Assembly: GCA_019413245.1 (NCBI GenBank)
Contig: DXNX01000007.1
Location: forward strand, 1-31,565
DNA length: 31,565 nt
DNA from: Oscillospiraceae bacterium
GTDB lineage: Bacteria > Bacillota > Clostridia > Oscillospirales > Ruminococcaceae
Reading direction: 5' to 3'
In this document: positions 29,597-31,565 of the stretch, one piece after another
Layout: each line of letters begins with the position of its first letter
How positions within the stretch are numbered: the first letter of the stretch is position 1
The notes under the pieces: generated by a model
The model's database searches: none
What the model saw: the letters and a program-made list of their open reading frames with translations, nothing else
What the model was told of the DNA's origin: nothing
Position numbers and translations under genes: made by a program

Positions 29597-29851
29597 ATGA
29601 CAAAAGAGGAAGTTCGCCGGATTTTCGACCGAGAGGCAATGCTTATAGGGCATTCCGATGCTGTCCCAGCAGCCAGAGCAGCTATCCATTTCAGCAAAGA
29701 CGCGTTGCAATTTGCTGAAAGCCTTGGGAGAGAAAAGGCTTGCGGCATGTACGGCATCGGAAAACGCTGTGACATGTTCAAGTACTACACCCTGTTCGGT
29801 CTGGAACTTGCTGCAACCTACGATAACATTGCGTTCTCGATTACAAATTAA
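29597..29851 (+). CDS. Hypothetical element protein
   Basis: 84 residues, soluble, helical, with three Cys/Met-rich spots (EKACGMYGIGKRCDMFKYY). GGGAGG precedes ATG 29597. Last gene before the right end. I do not recognise it. Confidence 0.6.
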   Translation: MTKEEVRRIFDREAMLIGHSDAVPAARAAIHFSKDALQFAESLGREKACGMYGIGKRCDMFKYYTLFGLELAATYDNIAFSITN

Positions 29852-29923
29852 ACGATGCAGCAAGTTCATACAAGGCAAATGCATAGTATGCGCCGGAACG
29901 AGAAAAGCCGTTGCCAAGTATAC

Positions 29924-29942
29924 TGCGGTCAAAACTGCGGTA
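29924..29942. repeat. Candidate integrase arm-type site, right
   Basis: TGCGGTCAAAACTGCGGTA, 18 of 19 identical to 22060-22078 and in the same orientation. It lies 48 bp inside the right core repeat. Confidence 0.6.
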
Positions 29943-29952
29943 AAACAAAAAG

Positions 29953-29986
29953 AAAAGACCCAGGAACCTGCGTTCCTGGGTCTTTT
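29953..29986 (-). terminator. Element-borne terminator for tRNA-Val
   Basis: AAAAGACCCAGGAA (29953-29966) / TTCCTGGGTCTTTT (29973-29986), perfect 14 bp plus a C-G pair in the loop, with a long T-rich tail on the minus strand. It takes the place of the host terminator now 8 kb away. Confidence 0.85.
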
Positions 29987-29989
29987 GTC

Positions 29990-30015
29990 GTGGTGCGCGG
30001 TACAGGACTCGAACC
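29990..30015. repeat. Right attachment site within intact tRNA-Val
   Basis: 26 bp identical to 21919-21944; here it forms the 3' end of the working tRNA gene, which integration has left complete. Confidence 0.9.
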
Positions 30016-30066
30016 TGTGACCTCCTGCACGTCAAGCAGATGCTCTACCAGCTGAGCTAACCGCGC
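29991..30066 (-). tRNA. tRNA-Val(GAC)
   Basis: 76 nt with CCA encoded. Acceptor GCGCGGT / ACCGCGC, D arm GCTCAGCTGGTAGAGC, anticodon loop TTGACGT with anticodon GAC, T arm ACAGGTTCGAGTCCTGT. It is the integration target of the 8-kb element on its left. Confidence 0.96.
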
Positions 30067-30087
30067 ATGTCGACTTGCGACTCATTT

Positions 30088-30116
30088 ACTATACCAAACT
30101 CGGAACAAAAAATCAA
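30088..30116 (-). promoter_or_regulatory. Promoter of tRNA-Val
   Basis: Minus strand: TTGATT (30116-30111), 17-bp spacer, TATAGT (30093-30088), about 20 bp ahead of the tRNA. Confidence 0.75.
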
Positions 30117-30220
30117 GCCCTTTTTTCAAAAAAATCCGAAAATTCTGTAAAAACGCGCAGAGCACGGAAAAAATACACGGTGCAGCGTTTGTTCAAAAGC
30201 GAGCCGACGGCTGTGAAATC

Positions 30221-30249
30221 TTGCCGCAACAGCGTTTTTGTGGTATACT
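30221..30249 (+). promoter_or_regulatory. Promoter of ruvC-ruvA
   Basis: TTGCCG (30221-30226), 17-bp spacer, TATACT (30244-30249). No LexA-type box is obvious. Confidence 0.7.
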
Positions 30250-30279
30250 GTTACGGTTAAAATGGAGAGGTGTAACGAA

Positions 30280-30777
30280 ATGCGCGTTTTGGGCATCGAC
30301 CCCGGCTATGCCATTGTGGGCTGGGGGGTCGTGGAATATGTGGGCAACCGGTTTGCCCCTGTGGGATACGGTGCGGTGATGACCGACAAGGATACCCCCT
30401 TTGAACATCGTCTGGAAGAAGTCTATAACGGAATCCTGGATGTGTGCAAGCGGTATCAGCCGGAGGCCATCTCGCTGGAAAAGCTGTTCTACCAGCACAA
30501 CCAGACTACCGTCATCGGGGTGGCGGAAGCCCGCGGGGTCATTCTGCTGGCCGCCGCCCAGTGCGGCATCCCCATCTACGAATATACCCCCATGCAGGTC
30601 AAGCAGGCGGTCACCGGCTACGGCAAGGCGGTGAAAAAGCAGATCCAGGAGATGACCCGGATGCTGCTGCATCTGCCGGAGATCCCCAAACCTGACGACA
30701 CTGCCGACGCCCTGGCTATGGCGGTGGCCCACTGCCACTGCAGCCGCAGCCGCCTGATGGGTACCCAGCCCCGCTGA
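30280..30777 (+). CDS. ruvC: RuvC Holliday junction resolvase
   Basis: 165 residues, normal length. The catalytic acids are visible: Asp in VLGIDPGYAIVGWGVVE, Glu in ISLEKLFYQHNQTTVIGVAEARG, and the Asp pair in KPDDTADALAMAVAHCH. It cuts Holliday junctions symmetrically after RuvAB branch migration in recombinational repair. ATG 30280 is chosen for GGAGAGG about 9 bp upstream; the frame is open to 30238 without a site. ruvA follows after 49 bp. Confidence 0.96.
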   Translation: MRVLGIDPGYAIVGWGVVEYVGNRFAPVGYGAVMTDKDTPFEHRLEEVYNGILDVCKRYQPEAISLEKLFYQHNQTTVIGVAEARGVILLAAAQCGIPIYEYTPMQVKQAVTGYGKAVKKQIQEMTRMLLHLPEIPKPDDTADALAMAVAHCHCSRSRLMGTQPR

Positions 30778-30826
30778 ACGGTTTACACCTTATTGATAAT
30801 AGAGACAGAGAGAAAAGGGAAGCACC

Positions 30827-31438
30827 ATGATCTATTGCCTGAACGGAAAAGTCCTGAAAAAGACCCTGGACACCGTTGTCATCAGCTGCGCGGGGGTGGG
30901 ATACCTGGCCCAGGTGCCCCTGTCCACCGCCGAAGCCCTGCCCGCTCCGGGCAAGGAAGCCACCCTGTACACGGTCATGTCGGTGAGTGAAAACGACGTG
31001 GCTCTGTACGGTTTTGCCACCGAGGACCAGCGCGCCTGCTTCAAGATGCTCACCGGCGTGTCCGGCGTGGGCCCCAAGGCGGCGCTGGCCATCCTCTCCA
31101 CCGGCACGCCGGACGCCCTGGCCATGGCCATCATCACCGGGGACGAAAAGACGCTGACGGCGGCGCCGGGCATCGGCAAGAAGATCGCCCAGCGGATCAT
31201 CCTGGAACTCAAGGACAAGCTGGCCAAGGAGTCTGCTGCCACGGGTCTGGACTTCTCTGGCGGTGCTGGAGCTGTCAGTGTGCCTGCCTTTACAAGCAAA
31301 GCCACAGAGGCGGCTCAGGCCCTGGCGGTGCTGGGCTATACCAGCGCCGAGGTGGCCCAGGCCCTCAAGGGCGTGGACGTGGAGAACCTGCCGCTGGAGG
31401 AGATCATCCGCCAGAGCCTCAAGAAGATGGTGAAGTGA
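30827..31438 (+). CDS. ruvA: RuvA Holliday junction DNA-binding subunit
   Basis: 203 residues. The N-terminal OB fold (MIYCLNGKVLKKTLDTVVISCAGVGY; ENDVALYGFATEDQRACFKML) is followed by two helix-hairpin-helix motifs (VSGVGPKAALAIL; APGIGKKIAQRIILELKDKL), a flexible linker and domain III (EAAQALAVLGYTSAEVAQAL) that contacts RuvB. As a tetramer it holds the four-way junction for the RuvB motor. ruvB is not the next gene in the window. Confidence 0.96.
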   Translation: MIYCLNGKVLKKTLDTVVISCAGVGYLAQVPLSTAEALPAPGKEATLYTVMSVSENDVALYGFATEDQRACFKMLTGVSGVGPKAALAILSTGTPDALAMAIITGDEKTLTAAPGIGKKIAQRIILELKDKLAKESAATGLDFSGGAGAVSVPAFTSKATEAAQALAVLGYTSAEVAQALKGVDVENLPLEEIIRQSLKKMVK

Positions 31439-31482
31439 GGCGTCGTCGGCCCGCCTGAGAGCGGGACGGAAAGGAGACCTCT

Positions 31483-31565
31483 ATGGCAAAATTCGAGCGT
31501 ACCATTACCGGCGATTTTGACGACGTGCTGGATCGGCTCCATCAGGGGGTGCTGGAGGGCAGTTC
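31483..31565 (+). CDS. DUF6054-like protein, cut by the window end
   Basis: Only 27 codons are present: MAKFERTITGDFDDVLDRLH then QGVLEGS. The GDFDD..D.L..G.L..S start resembles DUF6054 proteins of Firmicutes, whose function is unknown. AAAGGAG precedes ATG 31483. Spacing of 44 bp after ruvA would allow co-transcription. Confidence 0.55.
   Translation, partial: MAKFERTITGDFDDVLDRLHQGVLEGS

Larger units (their letters stand above)
21919..30015. mobile_element. 8.07-kb integrative element in the 3' end of tRNA-Val(GAC), satellite-like
   Basis: A 26-bp direct repeat (21919-21944 and 29990-30015) covers the tRNA-Val 3' end from the T loop through CCA plus one base. Just inside the left repeat is a tyrosine integrase gene. 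The contents are an XRE repressor, a divergent Cro-like gene, a zeta-like kinase, a sigma-like factor, a DUF1071-type annealing protein, a ribbon-helix-helix regulator and small phage-type genes. I find no structural, packaging, lysis, relaxase or clear replication initiator gene. The repressor control region is visibly more AT-rich than the host. Boundaries are well supported; the class (satellite, reduced prophage or mobilisable island) is not settled. Confidence 0.88.

Noticed and set aside
21945..29989. Integrative mobilisable element with relaxase/oriT
   Set aside because: No relaxase, coupling protein or recognisable oriT found on either strand.

Overview
The window looks like a GC-rich gut Firmicute of the Oscillospiraceae type (Gemmiger/Subdoligranulum/Faecalibacterium-like). 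That placement is an inference from the mix of genes (Na+-pumping decarboxylase beta subunit, split transketolase, NfnAB, D-lactate dehydrogenase), strong AGGAGG ribosome binding sites and high GC; no rRNA is present to prove it. The window is host chromosome interrupted by one 8.1 kb integrated element.

Host, left part (1-21918). The 3' end of an oadB-type gene is followed by a terminator and a free-standing polytopic GT-C-like membrane protein. Next is a tight nine-gene surface-glycan operon (3089-12813): three GT4 glycosyltransferases, a GINT1_N-like beta-propeller protein, a GT-D-like protein, a GT11 fucosyltransferase, a GT2 enzyme, a Wzx-type flippase and a GT6 enzyme with a bacterial NxN motif. 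GT11 plus GT6 is the enzyme pair needed for a histo-blood-group A/B-like terminal structure. After a bidirectional terminator come a two-gene transketolase (minus), divergent nfnAB, a membrane metallophosphoesterase, a D-lactate dehydrogenase, and a divergent yeiH/LysR pair.

Integrated element (21919-30015). A 26-bp direct repeat of the 3' end of tRNA-Val(GAC) bounds about 8.07 kb. On the minus strand lie a tyrosine integrase, a zeta-toxin-like P-loop kinase and a CI-like XRE repressor. On the plus strand are a Cro-like HTH protein, several small phage-type proteins, a sigma-70-like factor, a DUF1071/Sak3-type single-strand annealing protein and more small proteins; a ribbon-helix-helix regulator is on the minus strand. 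No capsid, terminase, portal, relaxase or recognisable replication initiator is visible, so it resembles a phage satellite or a strongly reduced prophage. Its non-coding DNA is unusually rich: a lambda-like triple operator, a candidate ~80-nt small RNA with its own near-consensus promoter and a perfect terminator, a hairpin masking the integrase ribosome binding site, integrase arm-type repeats at both ends, a 22-bp inverted repeat pair 4 kb apart, two mutually exclusive hairpins, three TTGTACAA palindromes around a divergent promoter pair, and a ~235-nt untranslated leader.

Host, right part (30016-31565). The intact tRNA-Val(GAC) is followed by ruvC, ruvA and the start of a DUF6054-like gene.
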